A stretch of 64,000 bases of DNA from the NCBI RefSeq assembly GCF_050948175.1, contig NW_027490147.1, forward strand, positions 496,001-560,000. The letters run 5' to 3'. The position numbers were made by a program, and so were the translations under genes. This document shows, piece by piece, positions 14,616 to 25,090 of this stretch. Numbering within the stretch: the first letter of the stretch is position 1; each line of letters opens with the position of its first letter. The DNA is from Xylocopa sonorina (taxonomy: Eukaryota > Arthropoda > Insecta > Hymenoptera > Apidae). The notes under the pieces were generated by a model that was not told the origin of the DNA, searched no databases, and saw only the letters and a list, made by a program, of their open reading frames with translations.

Positions 14616-14694
14616 GGGTTTCCACTGGGTCTGGTTCCTCTCACGTCAAGGCTGTAGCCTCTTGACCGTAGGCCTAGACCCTTTTTGGAAACCC
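14616..14694 (+). other. GC-rich imperfect hairpin
   Basis: GGGTTTCCA at 14616-14624 pairs with TGGAAACCC at 14686-14694. GGGTCT at 14627-14632 pairs with AGACCC at 14676-14681. An apical stem GTCAAGGCT/AGCC..TTGAC spans 14645-14666. The three helices nest into one long hairpin inside AT-rich sequence. It could be the fold of a small RNA or a remnant of a foldback transposon; no RNA family was recognised. Confidence 0.45.
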
Positions 14695-14699
14695 TCGAT

Positions 14700-17500
14700 T
14701 TATGGAGTCCGCGTGTGTTACTGAGGTCGTCGACTAAGATTTACAACTAACATGTGGAGAAAGTTCGCTAAGGACGTCTTCTCAAAAGTAACTTATTTGT
14801 GCGCATACCATAAATCGTTCTAGCTGCTTGTAGCGAAAAAGGTCTTCTATTATACCTCGATGCTAGCCGCTACAGAATAAAAACTCTGCTCGCCGACGTG
14901 GTTCGCATCAAACACATTTCGGCATACGGGTTACGTCAGATACTTTTCCTCTGTATTAAAACCAATGCAAATTTATAATTTTTAGAGCAATTTCTTGTAC
15001 GTCACCCCATCCTTTTTTGAAAAATAATTTACAAGAGGACCGTAAGGTACCGATAATATTTCATTTTGAAGCGAATTAACATTATATACTGTAGGACACT
15101 TTCAATTCCGGAAAAGCTCTTGAAATTGTAGAAGATTTCGATCCGGGTGCTCACAGAAGAAATGTATCGTAGATACTGTTAATAGATAAATATGAACTTT
15201 ATTAACTAACGAGCTTATCTACTAGACATTTGTTCTTCCTAACTCCCTTCCACTTATTCCCTTTCCAAGCACTTTTCTTTCACACCTCGACCTCTTGAAC
15301 CCAGTCGCACGCAGTCACTCTATTTATTTCGTTCTAAACATTCTGGCGCCCACGCATATGTATATGAGTATAGTTTTAAACTAACAAAAACAGAAAATTC
15401 AAAACTGCAAAAATTCAATGTACACATAAGTTCCCGACCAGAAAAATTTCCTCTATCCACCTGTGACCTATCACCTATATCCGTTTAATACATCGCGTGC
15501 GTGCCCGAATATTTTCCCAGATTTACCTTTCAATCGGTTATTCGAACAAAATTAGCTCTTGAATAAAGGATACAAATTTAAGCCCAGACTGAAACTCTCC
15601 TCTTTCTCCAGCCGTTATTACATTGCTAGACTCATTGATATTTGCATTTGTATTGAACGCGATAGCGTCTACGTACCATGAGAATTTTTATCCTACAACC
15701 GGGGTTAGAACGAAATTTCCAGACACCTGTTTCGAGGAAGCAATTAGTTGAAAATCGAAAGCAAAATTCGAATTAAGAAACTTGTTCGTGAAATGTACAC
15801 AGACTAACTATTCCGTTTCACTGAAACATCGTTTCGAAATTAATTTTATGAAACAAGCTTCTAATGCCGAGTTGCTTACCGCTCGTCAGCAATCGCATTT
15901 ATCTTCTGAAATAAGAACGATCGGGCGTTCTTGAAGCCGAGCGGAAAAGGGAAAACGATAGGCACTGCGGGAGAAAGTTTCTATTTGCGGTCTACTTACA
16001 CATCGTTTAATGGAATTTAGAGTCTTGCGAGCTGTGAAACGGAAACGCGGCTGAATGGTGTCGATGTAAACAGAAATCACTTAGTTAACTTGGACCGGTG
16101 CGCCTGAAAAGCACACTTGTAAGTCCACGAGTAAATTTATGGTTTATTACCATCTGTTCGATCGATACGATTTACGTGTTTTAAGAAACGGAATCCTGGA
16201 TATAAACAGTGAAGGAAACCTATCGATTCGAAACTTTCACAGTCGTCAGTTTTCTTAAGCGATAATGCCCTCACTGTTCGTTGTAATTCAAGTATAATAT
16301 AATATTCTAATATTACTTGCAGATTTTCGTCGCAATAGAATACCATTCTCAATAGCTTTTCTCAAAAACCAATCTGTCCCGTTGCGATTAAGGCACGTTA
16401 TCCTTTATTCATCTGGCTGGACTATATTATTATACATATATTAAGAACACTGGGATAGACGAACGATGTATCGGTTAAGTATGAAATATAATAATAACAG
16501 ACGAGATCATTTACTGTTCAAGAAAATAATTCAATGAAATTTATATCCTTGGATCATATTACTACGTAATTTGAAACCATTTCAATTGCTTTAGAACTAA
16601 CATATCATTTGTATTTGTGTTAATAGTATACACTGAAAATACGTCTATCCAGAGCTCTAAATATTTCGATACAACTTTCTCTACGAAAGAAATTAAAATT
16701 ACTTGTAAAATAAATATTATAATATTCCATGCAGTTTAATAATTATTATTTTACCTTACTCGATGTACCCAGTGATCTAAAAATATTCAATGATGCGAAT
16801 ATTACGGGCAATATTTCTCATTAAAATGTAACAAAACATTGCACGGTGTATTACGACTTCATTGGATGCGTAACGCGTGTAATAAATTTTAAAAGTCAAT
16901 TTTTCTGAACATTTAGGACGAATAAAACGTACCAACCGGTTTCTGTTTAACTTTGATAACCTAAACCTTGTAATAATAATAGTAATAATAATTTCAACAT
17001 TTCCTAATGAATTAGTGTAATTAAGATTTGCTTAAGAAAGACAACGTGTACAAGATTCATACGAAGTTGATAATAAATTCCAGAATTTATTAGTACCAAA
17101 TTATGTGCGAGATCATTGTATCGATGTTTTTAATGCTAGCAGAATAGTATTTTCAAACAAACTTATTAGTAAAATTGTAATTTTTAATAATTTCATCGAC
17201 TTAATCATTCTCTCGTGTTTCATATCGAAAAACTTCACTAAGAAGTCATTTATTTTATAGTAAGTCGTTACTTTTTCTTTTTTATGGATCAATGAGCTCT
17301 TCTGGCATCCACTGTGGACGGGGGTATAGCTCTCGCCTCTTACACAAGCTATGCAACAGCTGATTGGGCCTAAATCAGACGGAAAGGTGAACTCGTAAAA
17401 AACTTTTATGGAGTTATAAACAATTTTGTTGATTACCCTAAATGTAATGGTTATAAACTATGTAATGATTATAAAATAAGCAAGTAAATAATGAAAGCAA
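14700..17500. other. AT-rich DNA, no gene recognised
   Basis: No protein motif, tRNA-like fold or repeat boundary was identified. Frames of up to about 70 codons at 15886-16080 and 16137-16352 (minus) do not resemble known proteins. Confidence 0.45.
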
Positions 17501-17516
17501 ATGTTCATTGCAGGTA

Positions 17517-17692
17517 ATTCATCGAGGCTTCAGAAAATAATTTTGTTCTTGCATGGAAGTGACTTCCGTAACCGTAAACCTGATTGATGAAAGTCTCGTT
17601 GTTGGTGATTGTGCAAATGGCCAATTAAGCATTGATTGTAAAAAAGACCAGTATGATACCATTATAATTGCCATAAAAGATGTGGCAAAAGG
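17517..17692 (+). other. exon-like open frame, unassigned
   Basis: The open frame follows a TTGCAG-type acceptor and reaches a GTAATA donor-like site, so it could be an internal exon. From the ATG at 17553 it encodes a peptide with the pattern CANGQLSIDCKKDQYD and then a beta-strand-like TIIIAI. The Cys-x7-Cys spacing followed by a hydrophobic strand faintly recalls SUEL-type galactose-binding lectin domains. The resemblance is weak, there is no confirmed downstream exon, and chance is quite possible. Confidence 0.2.
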
Positions 17693-18035
17693 TAATAATG
17701 AAATCAATCTCTTTTTAATCGTAGGTAGTACTTTGGCATATTCCTGGTAAAATCGAGAAAGTAGAGAGGGCGGTTGTGCATACCCCTGCTCAGATAAAAC
17801 TCCCAAAGATCACGATAAGGGGTCTGATTACGTGGATGCAGGAGGGACTAGGAACATCCATTGTCAGATCTATGGCAATGTCCTCATTTACAGGATGGTC
17901 AGAAGGCAGGCAGCTGTGACTAAAATTATTTGGATTTCACCGTATGATTCGTTGACTACGAATGGGTGTCGTTAGTCACACACATACGACACCCGACAGA
18001 CGTTTGGTACATTCAGGATTTCTACATAATTAATT

Positions 18036-18039
18036 GTAG
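18036..18039. repeat. target-site duplication, left copy
   Basis: GTAG directly precedes the 5' LTR and recurs directly after the 3' LTR at 23539-23542, the 4-bp duplication typical of many Ty3/gypsy insertions. Confidence 0.8.
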
Positions 18040-18749
18040 TGTGGCGGCTACGATTCCTGGTATTTTCTAGTCGTAAATTCTCTAAAGAAATAACAATGCG
18101 TTCCTACGACACAGCGCAGGTCTGGCCACCGCGGGTTAGCACTTGGCGATCAGGCCCGCGCGTTTCCTAAACCCGATACCCGTCTGGTTTGTGTCCATCA
18201 TCTGGGCCAAGCAATTGTTTCCCTTAAGATTTCGTCGCGACTGAGCATTGCCAGTCGCGTACGGCAGATCCTTAAACTTGGTTTATTTACGACCAATTTC
18301 CGTCCGTTACGTTTCGTGGAAACGTTCACTCTCCTCGTCTGTGCATCTATCCTTTTCATTCTGGGATTTCCCATCCTTTTCTATACGCATTTTTAAGGGA
18401 CGACATTTTCGTCCTCGCGACAGTTCGATTCGGACAGTTCGGTTAGAACGACGCAAGCACATAGTTCTGTTAGAACAACGCTAGCATATAGTTCGGTTAG
18501 AACAGTTCGGCGAGAACACCCTGTTCGTTAGAGCAACCTCCATATTCGTTAAGAATTGTGAGGTCAAGTTGAGTTTCACTAGAGTCGCGTAGCGACGTAA
18601 AAGAAATCGTAGTCATAGCACCGCCCCCAACACTAAGAACTGTTGTTTTATTGTTGTTTCGCCATCGTTGGCTATTGTTGATTGTTGTATATTAAATTGT
18701 GGGCAAAAAAGGTTGAGTGTGGTTTCTTACTCCCGTTACATTGCCCTCA
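18040..18749 (+). repeat. 5' LTR, 710 bp
   Basis: It begins TGTGGCGGCTAC and ends CCCTCA, so it has TG...CA ends. It matches 22829-23538 at all but about four positions, two near 18149-18163, one near 18461 and one near 18611. A cluster of five AGTTC-n5-GAAC-like units lies at 18422-18517. The open frame seen within it at 18248-18484 is duplicated in the other LTR and is not regarded as a gene. Confidence 0.95.
18422..18517 (+). promoter_or_regulatory. LTR array of 14-bp dyad units
   Basis: Five 14-bp units of the form AGTTC-n5-GAAC (the first ends GGAC) start at 18422, 18436, 18463, 18490 and 18504. Adjacent units abut or are separated by 13 bp. The same array is in the 3' LTR from 23211. 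Repeated dyads in an LTR are often enhancer sites, but the binding factor is unknown and the role is inferred. Confidence 0.5.
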
Positions 18750-18757
18750 ATTATTAG

Positions 18758-18772
18758 TGATCACCGAACGTG
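18758..18772 (+). other. putative primer-binding site
   Basis: Nine bases after the 5' LTR lies TGATCACCGAACGTG. It resembles, imperfectly, the complement of the 3' end of tRNA-Trp (TGGTGACCCCGACGTG), which is the primer known for CsRn1-group elements. The shared ACGTG end and ACC core are suggestive; several mismatches keep confidence low. Confidence 0.4.
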
Positions 18773-18845
18773 TAGTGCGGTAGTGATCCGTTGTAGCATA
18801 CAGCAGTAGTGCGGAACGTTTTTTGGTGCGGTGCATAACATCATT

Positions 18846-19691
18846 ATGGCTACACCATCTCACTCCGGTGTCTCCGTGGATCGCGTGGCCGTCCGTCTAC
18901 CGGATTTTTACGCAGCAGATCCAGAGATGTGGTTTACCATCGCGGAACGCAGTTTCGAGGCCGCAGGAGTAACCACGGAGCACACCAGGTACGGGTATAT
19001 CCTCGGTGCGTTGCCAACGCAGTACTCGATGGAGGTCAGGGATATCATTATGAATCCACCTGCCGCAACGCCGTACCAGAAGCTCAAGACGGAGCTGATC
19101 CGTCGGTTGAGCTCGTCACAGGAGCAGAAGACCCGGCGCCTCCTGGAATCCGAGGAAATGGGCGACAGAAGACCGTCGCAATTTCGGCGCCACCTCCGAA
19201 ACCTGGCCGGTACGACCGTATCGGACAACGTGCTGAAGACCCTGTGGATGGATCGGCTACCTGCGAGTCTGCAGCTGATTCTCGCCACGATGCGGGACGC
19301 GGAGTTGGACCGCATTGCGGAAGTGGCGGACGCCGTGTCCGAAACCTACCACGGCAGCGCCAAGATCGCGGTAGCTTCCGCCTCCGTCGGAGCGGCCGGC
19401 GGAAATACACGTGGAAGCGGTAGCGCTGACGCCTCGGTTCACGAGTGTATTAGTCAGCTGCGAGAAGAAATCGCGACCCTCCGCAGAGAAGTGAACCGGG
19501 CAAGACCTTCGCGACGTGACGGAGACCGGGGAAGATCACCTCGACGTTCGCGATCCCGTTCAGCTGCCCGACGACGCCTCGAGCTACGAGGAGGTAGGTG
19601 CTACTACCACTGGAAATTCGGCTCGCAGGCCCATATCTGCACACCGCCATGCAACTGGCACTCGTCGGGAAACGCCAAGGGCAGTCGTTAA
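18846..19691 (+). CDS. gag: Gag protein of the gypsy element
   Basis: This frame encodes the structural Gag protein, which packages element RNA into cytoplasmic particles. I start at the ATG at 18846, giving about 281 residues; the open frame extends slightly upstream without another ATG. The N-terminal half has the capsid-like pattern of this group (RLPDFYAADPEMWF, then YILGALP). It is followed by a Ser/Arg-rich basic stretch near residues 205-245 and a Cys/His finger, CYYHWKFGSQAHICTPPC, near residues 250-270. That finger replaces the usual CCHC knuckle and is typical of CsRn1-like Gag. The TAA stop at 19689-19691 overlaps an ATG in the pol frame. The frame is intact, so this protein could still be made. 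Confidence 0.88.
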   Translation: MATPSHSGVSVDRVAVRLPDFYAADPEMWFTIAERSFEAAGVTTEHTRYGYILGALPTQYSMEVRDIIMNPPAATPYQKLKTELIRRLSSSQEQKTRRLLESEEMGDRRPSQFRRHLRNLAGTTVSDNVLKTLWMDRLPASLQLILATMRDAELDRIAEVADAVSETYHGSAKIAVASASVGAAGGNTRGSGSADASVHECISQLREEIATLRREVNRARPSRRDGDRGRSPRRSRSRSAARRRLELRGGRCYYHWKFGSQAHICTPPCNWHSSGNAKGSR

Positions 19692-22600
19692 TGACGGCAG
19701 ACGACGCTGCCCCGACGAATCGCCGTCTATTTGTACTGGACTACGCGACAAAAACGCAATTTTTGGTCGACACAGGCGCCGACCTCTGCGTAATCCCGAG
19801 AGCGATGGCTCGCGGCAATCGGGAAAAGTCGCAGTACCTTCTCTACGCGGCGAACGGGACGGAGATCCCTACGTACGGGACAGTTACAATAACGTTAGAC
19901 CTCGGGCTACGCCGCGCGTTTACCTGGCGTTTCGTGGTAGCCGAGGTGAGAAAACCCATAATTGGTGTGGACTTTTTGTACCATTATGGGTTGCTAGTCG
20001 ATGTGCGAAATCGTCGTCTGTTGGATCAGACGACGTCAATATCAGTGTCCGGTTGGACGACCAAACAGGCCTCGTCGATCCCGAGCATTAAAACCGTGCA
20101 TGGCGGTTCGATGTTCCACGAGGTGCTGCAAAAATTCTCGGAGATCACTCGGCCAGAGGGATCACCGTCGCAGAGCGCACATTCGACCGTGCATTACATC
20201 CGCACGACACCGGGGCCGCCAGTGACAAGCAAACCCCGCCAACTCGCACCTGATCGGCTGAAGGCGGCGAAAAAGGAGTTCGAAACTATGATGCAGCTAG
20301 GCATCGTTCGACCGTCGGAGAGCAGCTGGTCTTCTCCCTTGCACATGGTGCCGAAGAAAGGAGAGGACGAATGAAGACCCTGTGGCGATTACAGGGGTCT
20401 CAACGCACGGACGCTGCCCGACAGGTACCCGGTGCGGTACATCGAGGATTTCGCGCAGGCACTTCATGGTAAGACAATATTCTCTACCATCGATTTGGTG
20501 CGCGCATACAACCAGATTCCCGTCGCCGCGGAGGACGTGCATAAGACCGCGATAACGACACCGTTCGGGCTGTTTGAGTTCCCGTTCATGTCGTTCGGAT
20601 TACGTAACGCGGCACAGACTTTCCAACGATTCATCGATGAAGTGTTACGCGGGTTGGATTTCTGCTACGCGTACATCGATGACATCCTCGTCGCCTCATC
20701 GTCCGAAGAGGAGCACCGACGACACCTGGAGGAGCTGTTTAAGCGGCTGAAGCAATACGGCGTGGTGGTTAACCCGTCGAAATGCCACTTTGGAAAGTCC
20801 GAGGTTAAGTTTTTGGGCTACTTCGTTAACGGCGAAGGTTCTCGGCCGTTAGATGACAAGGTGGAGGCCATCGCGAGATACCCGCGGCCTACCACAGCGA
20901 AGCAGCTACGGCAGTTCCTAGGTATGTTAAACTTTTATAGAAGGTTCATACCTAGAGCCGCACAGCTGCAGGCGCCCCTGAACGACCTGTTACACGATGG
21001 CGTCAAGGGTCGGGCGCCGGTCAACTGGACCCCCGAAGCAGCCGCGGCTTTTGAAGAGTGCAAGCGAGGCCTTGCACAAGCCGCGCTGCTGGCTCATCCT
21101 AAGGCGGACGCGCCTCTGTCGCTGACATGCGACGCATCAAACTTCACCGTTGGTGGGGTCCTCCAACAACGCAACGGCGATCATTGGGAGCCGTTAGCCT
21201 TTTTCTCGAAGAAACTCAGCCCCACCGAGAAGAATTACGGGGCCTACGACCGAGAGCTGCTGGCGATCTATCTGGCTATTAAACATTTCCGCCACATGGT
21301 GGAGGCGCGAACGTTCACGGTGTTTACCGACCACAAACCTATCACGTTCGCGTTCAAGCAGAAGCCGGAGAAGTGCACGCCCAGGCAATTTCGCTACCTG
21401 GACTTTATAAGCCAGTTCACGACGGATATACGTCATATCGCCGGCAAGGATAACATCGTCTCCGACGCCCTATCCAGAGTGGAAACGCTAGAGGAAGCGT
21501 TGGACTACGACGCGCTAGCGCAATCGCAGAGCAGCGACGAAGAGCTGCAGGCATACCTGCGTGACAACACCGGGACCACGCTCCACCTGAAGAAGGTGAC
21601 CCTGCCAGGGACCAGTACCAGCGTCTATTGTGACGCATCGACGGAGACCACGAGGCCTTACATCACTGGACCATTTAGAGGAGCGGCCTTCAACGCCGTC
21701 CACCGCCTGGCGCATCCCGGAATCAACGCGACGGTCAAACTCGTAACGGAGCGTTACGTTTGGCCGTCCATCAAGAAGGACTACCGAGAGTGGGCTCGAA
21801 GTTGCCTGGAATGCCAACGGTGCAAGGTGACACGGCACGTGCAAGCACCGCCAGGCAACTTCGCAACGCCCTCAGGGAGGTTCGAGCATGTACATTTGGA
21901 CATTGTAATTTTACCGATGTCTGAAGGTTTCAGGTATTGCCTCACCTACATCGACCGCTTCAGCCGTTGGCCTGAGGCGATACCCCTGAGGGACCAAGAG
22001 GCAGCCACCGTGGCGCGGGCATTTTACGAGGGTTGGATCAGCCGGTTCGGCACGCCCGCGAGGATCACCACCGGTCAAGGTAGGCAGTTTGAGTCGCACC
22101 TTTTTAAACACCTTACGGGGTTGACAGGTACGACCCACTGGAGGACCACGGCCTACCACCCGGCAGCCAACGGCATGGTGGAACGTTTCCACCAACAACT
22201 GAAGGCAGCGATCCGCTGCCACGCCAACACCACATGGACGGAGGTGCTACCAACCATCCTTCTGGGCATCAGGGCAGCATGGCGAGAGGACCTCCACGCG
22301 ACATCGGCGGACCTTCTCTACGGCGAGTCTCTACGCCTGCCCGGCGAATTCCTCGCCCCACATCCGGAAGCAGCGGACCACCGTCCAGAGGACTTCGTCC
22401 AACGACTGCGCCAGCATTTCCGCAGCATCGCTCCGGCTGCTGGCAGTCGACACGGCACACGCCGTACTTTCATCTTTAAAAATCTACCGGAGGCGGACTA
22501 CGTCTTCTTACACAACGACGCGGTTAAAGGAATCCTGCAACCGCCGTACGATGGACCGTTCCAGGTCCTGTCAAGGACCGAAAAATTCTACACCCTGGAC

Positions 22601-22801
22601 ATCAGGGGCAAGCGGTCAACGGTCAGCATTGACCGCCTCAAGCCAGCCTACGTCATCCAGGACGCGGATGATAGGCCAACGTACCACACGCCGCCCGAAG
22701 AACCACGGACCCCGTCAGCGGCAACCGTCCCGGAGGCACCACGCAGGACGACACGATCCGGGAGACGCGTTCGTTTCCCCGATCGTCTACAATTATCGTG
22801 A
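19691..22801 (+). pseudogene. pol: Pol polyprotein, interrupted
   Basis: Pol lies in the -1 frame relative to gag; that frame is already open upstream through 19598. The ATG at 19691 overlaps the gag stop as TAATG. Domains in order are aspartic protease (LVDTGADLCVIP, 19763-19798), reverse transcriptase with the YIDD catalytic motif at 20672-20683, RNase H (TCDAS near 21126, TDHKP near 21329), and integrase with an HHCC zinc domain (HRLAH near 21702, CLEC near 21806) and catalytic core. Two lesions are visible. A TGA at 20372-20374 sits in the same frame early in RT, where the family normally has Trp. In integrase the motif reads ITTGQGRQF, with Gly (22073-22075) where the second catalytic Asp belongs. 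The rest is open to the TGA at 22799-22801, so decay is slight. Confidence 0.92.
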
Positions 22802-22815
22802 TTGGATCAATCACT

Positions 22816-22828
22816 GGCAGGGGGGTGA
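22816..22828 (+). other. polypurine tract
   Basis: GGCAGGGGGGTGA lies directly before the 3' LTR, in the position of the plus-strand primer used in reverse transcription. Confidence 0.65.
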
Positions 22829-23538
22829 TGTGGCGGCTACGATTCCTGGTATTTTCTAGTCGTAAATTCTCTAAAGAAATAACAATGCGTTCCTACGACA
22901 CAGCGCAGGTCTGGCCACCGCGGGTTAGCACTTGGCGACCAGGCCCGCGCGTATCCTAAACCCGATACCCGTCTGGTTTGTGTCCATCATCTGGGCCAAG
23001 CAATTGTTTCCCTTAAGATTTCGTCGCGACTGAGCATTGCCAGTCGCGTACGGCAGATCCTTAAACTTGGTTTATTTACGACCAATTTCCGTCCGTTACG
23101 TTTCGTGGAAACGTTCACTCTCCTCGTCTGTGCATCTATCCTTTTCATTCTGGGATTTCCCATCCTTTTCTATACGCATTTTTAAGGGACGACATTTTCG
23201 TCCTCGCGACAGTTCGATTCGGACAGTTCGGTTAGAACGACGCAAGCACGTAGTTCTGTTAGAACAACGCTAGCATATAGTTCGGTTAGAACAGTTCGGC
23301 GAGAACACCCTGTTCGTTAGAGCAACCTCCATATTCGTTAAGAATTGTGAGGTCAAGTTGAGTTTCACTAGAGTCGCGTAGCGACGTAAAAGAAATCGTA
23401 GCCATAGCACCGCCCCCAACACTAAGAACTGTTGTTTTATTGTTGTTTCGCCATCGTTGGCTATTGTTGATTGTTGTATATTAAATTGTGGGCAAAAAAG
23501 GTTGAGTGTGGTTTCTTACTCCCGTTACATTGCCCTCA
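22829..23538 (+). repeat. 3' LTR, 710 bp
   Basis: This is a direct repeat of 18040-18749 with about four substitutions and no length change, followed immediately by the GTAG duplication at 23539-23542. Confidence 0.95.
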
Positions 23539-23542
23539 GTAG

Positions 23543-24684
23543 CATATGTCAAATGTGATAGTAATGTTACACACGGTATTTCAAAATTATTAGTCAATGT
23601 ATATAGTATTATTTTCTTTTACACAGTTATACTGCTATCTCGTGGAGCAGTTTCTACGGTTTCGTCGAAATTAATTCCGACGCGAATTGTTGGCAGCGTC
23701 GAATTGTGGGATTTCGTGGTGGAATCCGAAGAATCGTGTATCCTGCAGAGCTTGTCGGATTGCATAATCACAGGAATTTATACCCATGAGTTATAATTAT
23801 TGTGACGAGTAAACGACCTTCATATAATATGATTTTGTTACGTTTTATCGACTTGAAAAAACTAGTAAAAACTAGTAAAAATTACGGAATAATGGTTAGA
23901 AACAACTACGAAATTATTGAGAGGAAAAGTGTTAAGCCCCAGGCCTTGATCAATAGCGTGGATTTACGACATTTCTATAGCTCATTGTACTTTAGTCCCC
24001 TTTTTTGCAAGCCAGAAGGTCAAGGCACTCTAGCTTTCGTCTCTACATTCAGTGGTAATTGACGTATCATAAATTCAGAACAATAGTGACCTTGCAGTAA
24101 GCAAATGTAGTATAAGCTCTTTGACTTGATCCCCAACCCCACACCTTCACAACCCACAACCTTCACCTTGCGAGGAATATGGGTGAGCGTTTCGTCCTTG
24201 GGCCAGTCAGTCCTACCTGGCGGTGAAATATTCTTCATTCGCTAGCTTGGTCACTGCCTAGTTTTAAAATAGTCTATTGAAGCCATAATATAATCACTAG
24301 ATTTAAGACATAGACTTAGAAGACACATATTGTAGAATAAAAAATAGTAATCGTAATAGAATAAACTCTTGTTGAGCAAAAGCTCAATATAAATAGTTTC
24401 ATTTGACATACATTAGTTCCTCATTTCTGAGATGGCCTTCGATCCTTAGAGCACAATTCGATTAGTCGGCACAGACATGCGAATATCAATCAGTCCCGAA
24501 CAATCACCAAATCAATCAAGGGCATAACAAAGAGATTAGCTAAAAGACAGAGAAACGTAAGCGGAAAGAGGCAACTGGACAAAAAATAAGCGCCCCTAAA
24601 GTAATACATATCGAAGTTTAGTACATATGTTTCGGGAATGAGAAATTACTAATGAGACATTGCATTAATTATATATATATATAT
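23543..24684. other. no gene recognised
   Basis: This host sequence lies to the right of the gypsy insertion. Short plus frames at 23506-23796 and 23802-24062 have no recognisable domain. A TA dinucleotide run at 24670-24684 leads into the foldback element. Confidence 0.45.
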
Positions 24685-25090
24685 AAAAGGTAAAAAAGGT
24701 TTTTCTGTATACGAGTTGCACAGAAAGTATCGGCATTGGGTATTTACAAGGATGAAAAGATTCTTGGAATGCTTGAAATAATTTTAGAAGTAGCTCTCGT
24801 TCCTTTTATGTAAGTATACCTCTTCTAAAATTATTTCAAGCATACCAAGAAAATATTCCAAGCATACCAAATTTTCTTCTTTGTAAATACCCAATGCCGA
24901 TTCTATATATATAAATCATATCAGACGTCTTTAATGAATTAATGGAGGAACGAGTTTTTAGACTAAATCGTAGGAGGTAATCGAAGAAGCACGTGAAAAA
25001 TGAAAAGAAACGGAGCTGCAGCACATATGCAGAAAGTGATTTTAGAAAAAAAAGTGCAACTCGTATACAGAAAAACCTTTTTTACCTTTT
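24685..25090. mobile_element. foldback/MITE-like element
   Basis: Perfect 37-bp inverted repeats at 24685-24721 and 25054-25090 bound a 406-bp unit. Inside it, asymmetrically placed, is a second palindrome. The arm 24729-24749 pairs perfectly with 24881-24901, and 24761-24790 pairs with 24822-24851 with one mismatch around a 31-base loop. The right arm of this inner palindrome contains a short extra duplication (AAGCATACCAA occurs twice). There is no transposase, so if mobile it is non-autonomous. No clear target duplication flanks it because both ends run into low-complexity A/T. Confidence 0.75.

Larger units (their letters stand above)
18040..23538 (+). mobile_element. Ty3/gypsy LTR retrotransposon, CsRn1-like
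   Basis: This 5499-bp element has two 710-bp LTRs, a GTAG target duplication, a gag frame, a pol frame (protease, reverse transcriptase, RNase H, integrase) and a G-rich polypurine tract. The RT-RNaseH-integrase order shows Ty3/gypsy. The Gag CYYHWKFG...C..PC finger and a tRNA-Trp-like primer site point to the CsRn1/Kamikaze group by family knowledge. No env-like frame follows pol. The LTRs differ at only about four positions by eye, so the insertion is recent. This copy carries a stop codon in RT and lacks the second integrase Asp, so it could move only with help from another copy. It is far richer in GC than its surroundings. Confidence 0.95.

Noticed and set aside
17300..17400. Possible tRNA (GGGGGTATAGCTC)
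   Set aside because: Only the first dozen bases resemble a tRNA. There is no T-loop sequence and no closing acceptor stem.
17519..17560. LFLHGSD-like peptide suggesting an acyl-protein thioesterase exon
   Set aside because: Only about nine residues match, a stop follows at once, and no neighbouring exon supports it.
18248..18484. 78-codon frame, repeated at 23037-23273
   Set aside because: It lies wholly inside the LTRs and its duplication is explained by them.
18908..22859. Many frames antisense or shifted to gag and pol
   Set aside because: They are shadows of GC-rich coding sequence in the gypsy element.
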